Origin: Bacteroidota bacterium
GTDB lineage: Bacteria > Bacteroidota > Bacteroidia > Chitinophagales > LD1
NCBI GenBank assembly: GCA_003165135.1
Contig: PLSN01000177.1
Location: 1-8,687, forward strand
Direction of reading: 5' to 3'
DNA: 8,687 bases
Numbering within the stretch: the stretch's first letter is position 1; every line of letters starts with the position of its first letter. Of the stretch, positions 1 to 6,775 are shown in pieces. Position numbers and translations under genes: made by a program. The notes beneath the pieces were generated by a model. It was not told the DNA's origin and did not search any database. It was given only the letters and a program-made list of their open reading frames with translations.

Positions 1-636
1 TCTCAGACTCTGCCCGATGCTCCATCCATTAATGTGATCGGCGAAATAAAAGGCAGTGAATATCCGAATGAGGTGATCGAGGTGGGCGGGCACCTCGACT
101 CATGGGACCTCGCAGAAGGAGCGCAGGATGATGGCGCAGGTGTAGTGCAGTCCATCGAAGTGCTAAGGTTATTTAAGACAACCGGATACAAACCTAAACG
201 CACGATCAGGTTCGTGGCGTTTATGAATGAAGAAAATGGCGGTAAAGGCGGCGCTAAATATGCCGACTGGGCAAAGACCAATGGTGAGAAACATATCGCT
301 GCCATCGAGTCTGACGCAGGTGGCTTCACACCGAGGGGTTTTAGTATGGAGTGCAGTGATACGCTACGTGGATTGATAAAGCAAAGGTTCAAACCACTGC
401 TGGATAAGTTTGAGATAGGCAGCCTGGATGATATAGGCGCAGGTGCCGATGTATCACATCTCAAAGGCAACTGTACTGTGATAGGTGAGCTGCATCCTGA
501 CTCGCAACGCTACTTCGATTTTCACCACTCAGCGCGAGATACATGGGAGAATGTGAACGACCGTGAACTGGAGATGGGTGCTGCTGCGATGGCATCATTT
601 GTTTACCTGATCGATAAATATGGTCTAGGGAAATGA
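1..636 (+). CDS. M28 family zinc metallopeptidase, carboxypeptidase Q-like (5'-truncated)
   Basis: This is the last 211 residues of a gene that begins before the window; the frame is open from base 1, so the GTG at 34 is an internal Val. The M28 di-zinc site can be read in order (fragment numbering): His31 in GGHLDSWD, bridging Asp43 in AQDDGAG, the catalytic and ligand pair Glu77-Glu78 in NEENGG, Asp105 in ESD, and His176 in FHHSARDT. The HxDSWD..GAxDDG pattern matches the carboxypeptidase Q (PGCP) branch, whose members hydrolyse dipeptides or release terminal residues and are usually exported in Bacteroidota. All visible metal ligands are intact, so the enzyme is probably active. Signal peptide and N-terminal part lie outside the window. 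The gene ends with TGA, 132 bp before the next start, and that gap holds an inverted repeat array. Family is secure; substrate is unknown. Confidence 0.93.
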   Translation, partial: SQTLPDAPSINVIGEIKGSEYPNEVIEVGGHLDSWDLAEGAQDDGAGVVQSIEVLRLFKTTGYKPKRTIRFVAFMNEENGGKGGAKYADWAKTNGEKHIAAIESDAGGFTPRGFSMECSDTLRGLIKQRFKPLLDKFEIGSLDDIGAGADVSHLKGNCTVIGELHPDSQRYFDFHHSARDTWENVNDRELEMGAAAMASFVYLIDKYGLGK

Positions 637-648
637 ATCGCATTTACC

Positions 649-730
649 AGGATTTGTAGGATACGAGGATGATAGGATTAACAATAATGTGTGTTGCTTT
701 CATCCTTTCATCTTAAAATCATACTAATCT
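649..730. repeat. Inverted pair of degenerate 8-9 bp micro-tandem arrays
   Basis: The left array has AGGAT at 649, 658, 666 and 674 (steps 9, 8, 8). The right array has ATC-centred units at 702, 710, 718 and 727 (steps 8, 8, 9), so it runs in the opposite sense. The inner parts, 666-678 and 702-714, can pair over 13 positions with one G-T pair and one T-T mismatch, leaving a 23-nt loop. The array starts 13 bp after the M28 stop codon, so it could act as a terminator or mRNA 3' stabiliser, but no strong U-run follows the stem. A closely similar array occurs at 6776-6806. Repeat structure is seen directly; function is inferred. Confidence 0.7.
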
Positions 731-768
731 TAGTCAAATATTTTCCGTCGTCTAACGCCTAATATAAC

Positions 769-1431
769 ATGAAACTAAAAGTAATCATCACGGGCACCAC
801 CGGCATGGTAGGAGAAGGTGTACTTCAGCAAGCGCTCAATAGCCCTGAGGTAGAGCAGGTACTGGTCATCAATAGGAAACCCTGCGGCGTGTCACACCCC
901 AAGCTTAAGGAGATCATTCACAAAGATTTTCTCGATCTGTCGCCTATCGCTCCGCAGTTAACCGGCTACAATGCCTGTTTCTTCTGTCTGGGGATATCGT
1001 CAGTGGGCATGAAGGAACCGGAATATACGAGCATGACCTATGACCTCACACTGCATATGGCGGGCATACTCGCAAGCCAGAACCCCGATATGACCTTTAT
1101 CTATGTCTCGGGAGCTGGCACTGACAGCAGTGAAAAGGGCAACCTGATGTGGGCACGTGTCAAAGGAAAAACAGAGAATGACCTGATGAAATTACCTTTC
1201 AAAAAGGTCTATGCCTTCAGGCCGGGTTTTATGAAAGCGGCTCCGGATGCAAAGAACACTCCAAAAATATACAAGTACTTTGAGTGGACATATCCGATCC
1301 TGAAGACCTTAGCGCCCGGTATGGCATCTACTTTAGCAGATGTTGGCCAGGCAATGATCAAGGCCGTGACACAAGGATATGAAAAACAAGTCCTTGAGGT
1401 GAAAGACATAAACACCTTGGCGAAAAGATAG
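769..1431 (+). CDS. Atypical SDR / NAD(P)-binding Rossmann protein, HTATIP2 (TIP30)-like
   Basis: The 220-residue product is a single Rossmann domain. The dinucleotide-binding loop TGTTGMVGEG is at residues 8-17 (Gly9, Gly12, Gly15). The mid-domain stretch CLGISSVG (73-80), the strand ending YVSGAGTDS (112-120), MWARVKGKTEN (127-137) and AFRPGFM (149-155) follow the layout of extended or atypical SDR proteins such as human HTATIP2. Ser114 and Lys132 of the catalytic set are present, but the Tyr of the YxxxK motif is Trp128 (WARVK). It may therefore bind NAD(P)H without classical SDR chemistry, or use another acid. There is no signal peptide, so it is cytosolic. The ATG at 769 places the glycine loop next to the N-terminus as expected; no clear Shine-Dalgarno is seen. 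Substrate is unknown, and the neighbours give no pathway clue. Confidence 0.85.
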   Translation: MKLKVIITGTTGMVGEGVLQQALNSPEVEQVLVINRKPCGVSHPKLKEIIHKDFLDLSPIAPQLTGYNACFFCLGISSVGMKEPEYTSMTYDLTLHMAGILASQNPDMTFIYVSGAGTDSSEKGNLMWARVKGKTENDLMKLPFKKVYAFRPGFMKAAPDAKNTPKIYKYFEWTYPILKTLAPGMASTLADVGQAMIKAVTQGYEKQVLEVKDINTLAKR

Positions 1432-1497
1432 TCTGTTATTCATATTTTGTATATTTATATTATCAATTGGGGTTATTTTATGATAGTCTCAATCCAT

Positions 1498-1524
1498 TTG
1501 TCACTTTGTTGCGTTTATATTTTG
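1498..1524 (+). promoter_or_regulatory. Possible Bacteroidota-type promoter for the 1553 gene
   Basis: TTG at 1498-1500 lies 17 nt before TATTTTG at 1518-1524, which resembles the -33/-7 pair TTG-N(17-23)-TAnnTTTG but lacks one base in the -7 box. Initiation near 1531 would give a leader of about 22 nt. The same octamer, ATATTTTG, also occurs at 1442-1449. Tentative. Confidence 0.35.
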
Positions 1525-1552
1525 TCCTGATCGTTCAACAAAAACAAGAATT

Positions 1553-2287
1553 ATGACAAAGCATATCAAACTCACTGCTGTTTTCACACTGCTACTGTCC
1601 TCAGCGCTTATAGCGCAGGATGCACCGAAAGAAACACCTGCACCCGCAGATGCTCCTGCTAAAAAGACCTGCCACATGAGTGACTACTGCGCTAAAATGA
1701 AAGAACCACCGAAGAAAGGGTTTCATCATTCGATAGAATGGGGCGGTATATATGGCGGCCCTGCCAATCAGGTCAGCTACCGCATGTTCGGTCATACTAT
1801 CAATGCCGACATGCGCGACCGCGATGCAATACGCATGAATGCTGGCTATCAGTTCAATCCTTACCTCTATGTAGGTGGTGGGGTAGGTGCTGAGTTTCAG
1901 TACCAGGCTTATACGAATCCTTCACCCGGAGGGATAGATGTTGATTACCATTACACCGGTAAGTTTGTTGCAGTTCCCATTTATGCCGAGATCAAAGGGT
2001 ATTTACTCAAAAAACCTATTTCTCCATTTCTCCAACTGCGTATAGGTTACGCTCCAGATATATATGTTTTAGGAAATAATCACCCTACTACTGTAGAAAA
2101 TTGCTCTTATAACAATATCTCCGTGGGTGTGAGAATATATAGCCACCTGAGTATTACAGCGGGATATTTGTTTATGTATCAACCTGAATCTATTACCGGA
2201 TACGACTTACTGATGCAGAAAGTTATAGTCGATAAATCTAGTCCATATCAAAACCGCTTTACAGTTGGTATTGCGATAGGGATGTAA
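1553..2287 (+). CDS. Secreted beta-rich protein, probable small outer-membrane beta-barrel
   Basis: The 244-residue protein starts with a clear Sec signal peptide (basic MTKHIK, hydrophobic core to about residue 20, likely cleavage after ALIAQ). A Pro/Ala/Lys-rich linker (about 23-38) follows, with a Cys pair in CHMSDYC (Cys40, Cys46). From about residue 58 the chain shows alternating aromatic/small strands typical of an OmpA/OmpX-sized barrel: SIEWGGIYGG, RMNAGYQFNPYLYVGGGVG, FVAVPIYAEIKGYL, FLQLRIGYAPDIYV, NISVGVRIYSHLSITAGYLF and FTVGIAIGM. The last residue is Met, not the usual terminal Phe/Tyr of barrels, although the final strand looks barrel-like. I recognise no named family; a porin-like or PorT-like outer-membrane protein is the best description. 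The gene converges on the T9SS cargo gene with a 29-bp gap. Confidence 0.75.
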   Translation: MTKHIKLTAVFTLLLSSALIAQDAPKETPAPADAPAKKTCHMSDYCAKMKEPPKKGFHHSIEWGGIYGGPANQVSYRMFGHTINADMRDRDAIRMNAGYQFNPYLYVGGGVGAEFQYQAYTNPSPGGIDVDYHYTGKFVAVPIYAEIKGYLLKKPISPFLQLRIGYAPDIYVLGNNHPTTVENCSYNNISVGVRIYSHLSITAGYLFMYQPESITGYDLLMQKVIVDKSSPYQNRFTVGIAIGM

Positions 2288-2296
2288 GGCATTGTC

Positions 2297-2318
2297 AAGG
2301 TGAGCATAGTCGAACCTT
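2297..2318. repeat. Short inverted-repeat element between convergent genes
   Basis: AAGGT (2297-2301) and ACCTT (2314-2318) flank GAGCATAGTCGA. The core resembles the TGAGCnnAGTCGAA-type intergenic element that I recall as frequent in Bacteroidota genomes; this was not checked. It fills most of the convergent gap and overlaps the TAA of the minus-strand gene (2317-2319). The stem is short and no strong T-run is seen on either side, so a terminator role is possible but weak. Confidence 0.5.
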
Positions 2319-3648
2319 ATTGTTTGACAAACTTACCTCTGAATGTCTGGTCTGATACTACTTCATAGAGATAGGCACCGGCCTGGAGAGCGTCGATATT
2401 GATATCTGCCTTATGATCAGCTGCATTGAATAGCATTATTTCATTGCCGATGATATCGAGTATCCTGATGGAGCGTATCACAGATCCATTGCCGAGGTCG
2501 AAGGAGATATGGTGAGAAGCAGGATTAGGATAGAGGCTGATATGGGCTTCAGGAGTATTAGTTTCCTCAGGTGCATTTCTGTGCGATTGGTGTTCTGTGT
2601 CAGCCTTGGTGATATTGGTTTTGATATCGGTCACAGAATATCTCGGGTCTATGGTCATCAATGCCAGATAGGGAGTTTCGATATGGGTTAAGTCAGATAT
2701 GGTGACCGATGCTGTGGCTGAGTTGCCGCAAGGAGCAGTGACAGTGACAGTATAGTTGCCTTTGGAAAGATTAGTAGCAGTAGCAGTGGTTTCGCCGTTG
2801 CTCCAGAGATATGTGAAGGGATTTTGCGGACAGTAGCCTGGATATGATGCAGTCACCGTGGCTGATGCAGTTGCAGATTGTAATTCTATCAATGCAGGCA
2901 TGCTGAGTGTGAGCGAAGGGCAGGAATCAGGTTTATTGACCTGCACGAATGCCACCTGACCAAACAGATAGTCAGTCACCGGACTAATAGCTACCTGCTG
3001 TGTATTGGCACTGGATGGGGCATTGAGCGTGGTAAGTGCCGTAGTCGAGCTACTATTAGCATATCCTGACCAGGTAAGCTGAATGGCTTGGACATTAGGT
3101 CCGACACTGTTCACAGCATATGTTTCAAATACTATATCTACCTGATAGCTGCCCTGCGGGACACAGTCAAGTACTGCATCTGATATGTTTATGTTGACAT
3201 TGTTTGTGTCCATGGTAGGCTGCGAATCATAACCAATGGTCCATGGAGCCACAGTACCTGATGAGCATGACTGGAAGGCATTCACTGTGTGCGTCCCTAC
3301 CGGTATAGATGATAATGTAGAGAATGAATCGCCTATTGCAGTGAGGTAAATAGTATAGCTGTATGAGAAGCTCATTGACGCGATATTGTCTTCATCTGTG
3401 CCGAGGCCGTCATTGGGTGCGCCGGTGAAGGCTACCACTGTATTCAGACTATCTCCGTAGGTCAGGTTGACCACGTTCTTATTGCTACCAGTGAAAACCG
3501 GCTCTGTGCCTGGGGTCCAGCCTGCTATGGTGAAAGTAGATGATTGCTGCTGCGCGGAAATGCTCCCAGAGAGAAGGATGATAAGGAAAAGGCTCACGAG
3601 GGTAGTGGGCGTGCTTTTTCCAACCGGGTTTGAGTTAAAAATTTCCAT
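2317..3648 (-). CDS. Secreted protein with SprB-like repeat and T9SS type A sorting domain
   Basis: The 443-residue product has a long n-region, a hydrophobic signal segment (about 17-32) and likely cleavage after SISA. Residues 33-240 are Ser/Thr/Asn-rich and beta-like with no domain I recognise. Residues about 243-318 form one SprB-type repeat (PFTYLWSNGETTATATNLS then GNYTVTVTAPCG). A polar linker (335-369) leads to a C-terminal sorting domain from 371, with the hallmark SLYPNPAS, then IRSIRILDIIGNEI and a terminal GKFVKQ. T9SS cargo with this domain crosses the outer membrane and is anchored on the surface or released. There is no catalytic domain; an adhesin or matrix-like role is inference. 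The ATG at 3648 starts a plausible signal peptide. No clear promoter box is seen, but the upstream region is rich in small repeats. Confidence 0.9.
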   Translation of the reverse strand: MEIFNSNPVGKSTPTTLVSLFLIILLSGSISAQQQSSTFTIAGWTPGTEPVFTGSNKNVVNLTYGDSLNTVVAFTGAPNDGLGTDEDNIASMSFSYSYTIYLTAIGDSFSTLSSIPVGTHTVNAFQSCSSGTVAPWTIGYDSQPTMDTNNVNINISDAVLDCVPQGSYQVDIVFETYAVNSVGPNVQAIQLTWSGYANSSSTTALTTLNAPSSANTQQVAISPVTDYLFGQVAFVQVNKPDSCPSLTLSMPALIELQSATASATVTASYPGYCPQNPFTYLWSNGETTATATNLSKGNYTVTVTAPCGNSATASVTISDLTHIETPYLALMTIDPRYSVTDIKTNITKADTEHQSHRNAPEETNTPEAHISLYPNPASHHISFDLGNGSVIRSIRILDIIGNEIMLFNAADHKADINIDALQAGAYLYEVVSDQTFRGKFVKQ

Positions 3649-3664
3649 GATGTCGGGTTTTTCT

Positions 3665-3714
3665 CTTGATCCCTAGGGTTACGGAATAAGGGCTAAGAAT
3701 AAGGGCGGATCAAG
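3665..3714. repeat. Small direct and inverted repeats in the leader of the T9SS cargo gene
   Basis: GAATAAGGGC occurs at 3684-3693 and again at 3697-3706 (13-bp step). CTTGATCC (3665-3672) is the reverse complement of GGATCAAG (3707-3714), so the two direct copies lie inside a possible hairpin. CCCTAGGG at 3671-3678 is itself a palindrome. All lie 17-66 bp upstream of the cargo start codon. A structured 5' leader or binding site is possible; nothing proves it. Confidence 0.45.
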
Positions 3715-3749
3715 GGGTAAGAACTCATATCAGATATGCATTCTTAATA

Positions 3750-3779
3750 TAACTATACGTGATTTGTATTGTATAGTTA
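3750..3779. repeat. 9-bp perfect inverted repeat (TAACTATAC / GTATAGTTA)
   Basis: The arms at 3750-3758 and 3771-3779 are perfectly complementary across a 12-nt loop. The element lies about 100 bp upstream of the T9SS cargo start and 120 bp beyond the lipoprotein stop. It could be an operator-like site or a weak transcript hairpin; neither flank has the GC stem and U-run of a standard terminator. Confidence 0.5.
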
Positions 3780-3857
3780 CATTCCCGGCCTTAATACCCG
3801 ACGAAATGTAGTGATAGCAATGGATCTAGTGCCAAAAAGAATTTCAAAAAATGTAAT

Positions 3858-3882
3858 TAAATAATTGATTATCAATTATTTA
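3858..3882. repeat. 12-bp perfect AT-rich palindrome just past the lipoprotein stop
   Basis: TAAATAATTGAT (3858-3869) and ATCAATTATTTA (3871-3882) are exact inverted copies around a single T. A second perfect palindrome, TACAATTGTA, abuts it at 3881-3890. The pair lies 10-42 bp past the minus-strand stop at 3900. In RNA it would form a roughly 11-bp stem with a triloop, but only two G-C pairs support it. It may be a weak terminator or a protein-binding site. Confidence 0.55.
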
Positions 3883-3899
3883 CAATTGTAGGCGAGTGC

Positions 3900-5048
3900 T
3901 TACTTAAGCAGATCTGATAGCGCCTGCTCGAGCTGCTCGCCGCGGAGGTTTTTAGCCAGGATCTTGCCCTCTTTGTCCAGCAGAAACTGAGCCGGTATGC
4001 CTTGTACACCATAGAGCCTTGCAGCTTCAGATTGCCAGCCTTTCAGGTCGCTGACGTGATTGGGCCAGATGAGGCCGTCCTGCTCTATAGCTTGTTTCCA
4101 TCTGGTAGCATCCTGATCGAGCGACACACTGTAGATGGTGAAGCCTTTATCTTTGAACTTTTTGTATGCGGCTACTACGTTAGGGTTTTCCATTCTGCAT
4201 GGCCTGCACCATGATGCCCAGAAGTCCACCAATACTATTTTGCCACGCAGGTCTGATAGTTTTAAGACCTTGCCATCAGGGCTGGTGAAAGCCATATCAG
4301 GCGCCACCGCACCGATAGCTGTTGAACCTTCGGCCTTCTTGCTTGCTTCCTGTGCTTTGATCTGCTGCTGTATCATGTTGTACTGGGTCACCATCTCCTG
4401 AGTATATGATGAGTTAGGAATTTCCTTCTGCATACGGTCCAGTACCGCTTTGTTTTCCGCAGGGTATTTGTCCATCCTCAGAAAGCTAGTAAAGTACAAT
4501 GCCAGCAGTGGATCTTTGGCCGATGCTCCTCTTTTCTTCATGTCATCTTCGAGCTTCTGTTGGGTCAGATCAATCTCTGCAGCTATTTTCTGCAGGTCAG
4601 TCTCTGGAGCACCTTGGTTCTGCTGCTGTTGGAATGTCATCTTCAAGGTCTGCAGTTTGATCTGGTTTTCTGTCACAGCTTTCACACCTTCTTCAAACTC
4701 ATCATTGAGCGCAGTGCCTTTGATCGTATATTCGGTCGGGCTGTCGAAATTCAATTCCGCTTTGTATGTTTTGTCTTCGAGCAGCATCAGCCACATATGG
4801 TTGTTGTCTATTCTCAGGCGGTAGAAACCTTTCTCTGCAATGCTTGACAGGTGAAACTTACCCGAGCCGTCTACCTGCGCGGTATCGATGACAGTTACCT
4901 TCTGCATGTTAAGCTTCTCCAGATAGATGGTCTTGCTCGCGCCGTTCTTTATCGATCCGTCGATAGTGTATTTACTGCCGCTGCCTTCACTGTTGCACGA
5001 GGTCATGGCCAACATCATACTGAAAAGGAGAAAGAATATTTTTTTCAT
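3900..5048 (-). CDS. TlpA-like thioredoxin-fold lipoprotein with N-terminal DUF4369
   Basis: The 382-residue product has a lipoprotein signal (MKKIFFLLFSMMLAMTSC; lipidated Cys18). Residues about 26-115 are the beta-rich DUF4369 domain that often precedes thioredoxin folds in Bacteroidota. Residues about 118-240 are a Gln/Lys/Glu-rich helical spacer. Residues about 245-382 are an AhpC/TSA-Redoxin thioredoxin fold with VDFWASWCRPC (Cys281, Cys284) and the cis-Pro loop GIPAQFLLD (Pro352). Such proteins work in the cell envelope, reducing or exchanging disulfides, for example in cytochrome c maturation. Both redox cysteines and the cis-proline are intact, so activity is expected; the partner is unknown. 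Only one acidic residue follows the lipid anchor (CNSEGSGS), so there is no strong surface-export signal and a periplasmic location is likelier. It lies 97 bp after gatB on the same strand without an obvious own promoter, so readthrough from gatB is possible. Confidence 0.93.
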   Translation of the reverse strand: MKKIFFLLFSMMLAMTSCNSEGSGSKYTIDGSIKNGASKTIYLEKLNMQKVTVIDTAQVDGSGKFHLSSIAEKGFYRLRIDNNHMWLMLLEDKTYKAELNFDSPTEYTIKGTALNDEFEEGVKAVTENQIKLQTLKMTFQQQQNQGAPETDLQKIAAEIDLTQQKLEDDMKKRGASAKDPLLALYFTSFLRMDKYPAENKAVLDRMQKEIPNSSYTQEMVTQYNMIQQQIKAQEASKKAEGSTAIGAVAPDMAFTSPDGKVLKLSDLRGKIVLVDFWASWCRPCRMENPNVVAAYKKFKDKGFTIYSVSLDQDATRWKQAIEQDGLIWPNHVSDLKGWQSEAARLYGVQGIPAQFLLDKEGKILAKNLRGEQLEQALSDLLK

Positions 5049-5107
5049 ACTTAAATTTTATACTGATTGGTTTGTCATTCGTCTTTTAATAATTTCCTCC
5101 GGCTGCT

Positions 5108-5139
5108 AACCCTCTCCTTCGGAGAGGGTTTGGGAGAGG
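5108..5139. repeat. Perfect 10-bp GC-rich hairpin with competing third arm, between gatB and the lipoprotein gene
   Basis: AACCCTCTCC (5108-5117) and GGAGAGGGTT (5121-5130) pair perfectly across the triloop TTC. A further GGGAGAGG follows at 5132-5139. In the gatB-sense transcript, two C-rich arms could therefore compete for one G-rich arm. The element is 7 bp past the gatB stop. No U-run follows on the minus strand, so it looks more like a dispersed repeat or an mRNA stabiliser than a standard terminator. I recall CCCTCTCC-loop-GGAGAGGG elements as common between genes in Bacteroidota; unverified here. Confidence 0.65.
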
Positions 5140-5145
5140 TTGTAT

Positions 5146-6594
5146 TTATGCTAGTAGTTCGCTTAATATTTTGTTTGTAAGTTTCGGGTCTGCTTTGCCT
5201 TTTGATGCCTTCATCACTTCACCTACGAATAGGCCCATGAGACCCACTTTGCCACCTTTAAATTCCGCCACCTTCTCAGGGTATTTTGCCAGCACTTCTT
5301 CTGCCAACCCTTTGATCAGGCCTTCATCAGAACTTTGCAATAAGTTCAGCCTTTCCAAAATCGCCAATGGCGCTTCCTCAGGGTTTTTGATCAGCTCAGG
5401 AAATACATGCTGCGTAGCTGTCGCAAAATTAGTCTTTCCCGCGTCAATCACCGCTATCAGCTCAGCCATAGCACGCGGCGAAACCGGAAATTCCCCGATC
5501 TCAAAGGCGTTTTCATTAAGGTATGACTTGATCGGGCCGAGCAGCCAGTTAGCCGCAGCTTTATAGTTTTTTGTGAATTTCAGCAGGTCGTTAAAGTAAA
5601 AAGCCGAATCCCGATCATCCGTAATGACCCTCGCGTCATATTCCGGCAGCTGATAGATGCTCATATACTCATTCATTAGCTCACCCGATAGTTTTGGCAT
5701 TTTAGCCCTGATATCATTGATATAACTTTCTTCGATAAACACAGGCGGCAGGTCAGGCTCGGGGAAGTAGCGATAATCATGCGCATGCTCCTTAGAACGC
5801 TGAGAGAGCGTCAAGCCTTTCAGCGCATCAAAGCCGCGGGTCTCCTGTTCCAGCCGCTCACCATTCTCCATCATCATCACCTGACGCTCAAACTCAAACT
5901 CTATTGCCTTTTTGACATTGCGCATGGAGTTCATATTCTTGACCTCGACACGTTGATTGAGTTTGGTGTCACCTTTGATGCGCACGGAGATATTGGCATC
6001 GCATCGCATCGAGCCTTCTTCCATATTACCATCGCAGATGTCTAGATAGCGCACGAGCTTACGCACTTCGGTGAGGTACTGATATGCCTCATCGCTGCTG
6101 CGGATATCGGGCCGTGAGACGATCTCTATCAGCGGCACACCGGCACGGTTCAGGTCCACAAGGGTAAAGTATGGGTCCTGATCGTGAGTACTCTTGCCGG
6201 CATCTTCCTCCATGTGTATGCGCTCGATACCTACGCGGCTTTTTTGGCCATTGGTCTCGACGTCTATATAGCCATCATTACAAAGCGGCGTTTTGTCCTG
6301 AGTGATCTGGTAGCCCTTAGGCAGATCGGCGTAGAAATAATTCTTTCTCGCGAACTGGTTCTCGCGCCTGATCGAGCAGTTAGTAGCGAGGCCGATCTTG
6401 ACGGCATATTCTATGGCCTTTTTATTGACACGCGGCAGCGTACCCGGATGGCCGAGCGAAAGCGGGCTGACCTGTGTATTGACAGGAGCGCCATATGCCG
6501 CAGAGTCGCCGCAGTACATTTTGCTCGCGGTCGAGAGCTGGGCATGTACCTCCAGCCCCACTATTACTTCGTATTTATCAAAAACTGATGACAT
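5146..6594 (-). CDS. gatB: Aspartyl/glutamyl-tRNA(Asn/Gln) amidotransferase subunit B
   Basis: GatB activates the side-chain carboxyl of misacylated Asp-tRNA(Asn) or Glu-tRNA(Gln) with ATP and passes it ammonia made by GatA, in the cytosolic GatCAB complex. The 482-residue length fits the family. Visible signatures are GLEVHAQL (13-20), RKNYFYADLPKGYQITQ (83-99), ERIHMEEDAGKS (124-135), the GatB/GatE signature DLNRAGVPLIEIVS (147-160), EGSMRCDANIS (193-203) and a C-terminal helical YqeY-like tRNA-binding domain ending GLFVGEVMKASKGKADPKL then NKILSELL. I chose the ATG at 6594 because an AAGGA lies just upstream and a good promoter sits at 6616-6645. The alternative in-frame TTG at 6618 falls inside that promoter. 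gatA and gatC are not in the window. Confidence 0.97.
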   Translation of the reverse strand: MSSVFDKYEVIVGLEVHAQLSTASKMYCGDSAAYGAPVNTQVSPLSLGHPGTLPRVNKKAIEYAVKIGLATNCSIRRENQFARKNYFYADLPKGYQITQDKTPLCNDGYIDVETNGQKSRVGIERIHMEEDAGKSTHDQDPYFTLVDLNRAGVPLIEIVSRPDIRSSDEAYQYLTEVRKLVRYLDICDGNMEEGSMRCDANISVRIKGDTKLNQRVEVKNMNSMRNVKKAIEFEFERQVMMMENGERLEQETRGFDALKGLTLSQRSKEHAHDYRYFPEPDLPPVFIEESYINDIRAKMPKLSGELMNEYMSIYQLPEYDARVITDDRDSAFYFNDLLKFTKNYKAAANWLLGPIKSYLNENAFEIGEFPVSPRAMAELIAVIDAGKTNFATATQHVFPELIKNPEEAPLAILERLNLLQSSDEGLIKGLAEEVLAKYPEKVAEFKGGKVGLMGLFVGEVMKASKGKADPKLTNKILSELLA

Positions 6595-6615
6595 ATTCCT
6601 TTTAAAAAGAGAGCT

Positions 6616-6645
6616 CAAAGTAAAGAATTAAACGCTAAATCCCAA
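6616..6645 (-). promoter_or_regulatory. Bacteroidota-type promoter for gatB
   Basis: On the minus strand, TTG (6645-6643) is followed after exactly 19 nt by TTACTTTG (6623-6616), a 7/8 match to the -7 box TAnnTTTG. Initiation about 7 nt downstream would leave a leader of roughly 15 nt before the ATG at 6594, and this decides between the two possible gatB starts. An exact TATTTTTG also occurs farther upstream (6691-6684) but has no TTG at the right distance. Confidence 0.55.
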
Positions 6646-6775
6646 CACCTATACTAGCGTCATTCAGAGGTTTTTCAAAAATGCAAAAATAAACATGATA
6701 AAACCGAGGAATCCCCGCCAGCACAAATGACGATAAACTCTGATCTGCCATTTTTTTCGCACAGCCGTTTCCCTC

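Noticed and set aside
34..36. GTG at 34 as the start of the M28 gene
   Set aside because: The frame is open to base 1 and the protein lacks its N-terminal half, so this is an internal valine of a truncated gene.
2317..3648. Novel secreted toxin or enzyme
   Set aside because: Only a SprB-like repeat and a T9SS sorting domain are recognisable. No catalytic motif is visible in the 200-residue N-terminal region, so no activity is claimed.
5108..5130. Standard rho-independent terminator for gatB
   Set aside because: The stem is strong, but the following minus-strand bases are AGCAGCC, with no U-run; kept as a repeat with a possible role in termination or mRNA stability.
6184..6588. Long plus-strand open frame opposite gatB
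   Set aside because: It is antisense to the most conserved part of gatB and its product resembles no family; it is explained by the coding bias of gatB. The same applies to frames at 5171-5566, 4450-4824 and 7570-7959 opposite other solid genes.
6595..6618. Longer gatB start at the in-frame TTG at 6618
   Set aside because: The extra residues (MSSLFKRN) are not family-like, TTG is a poor start, and the codon lies inside the -7 box of the probable promoter. The ATG at 6594 has AAGGA just upstream.
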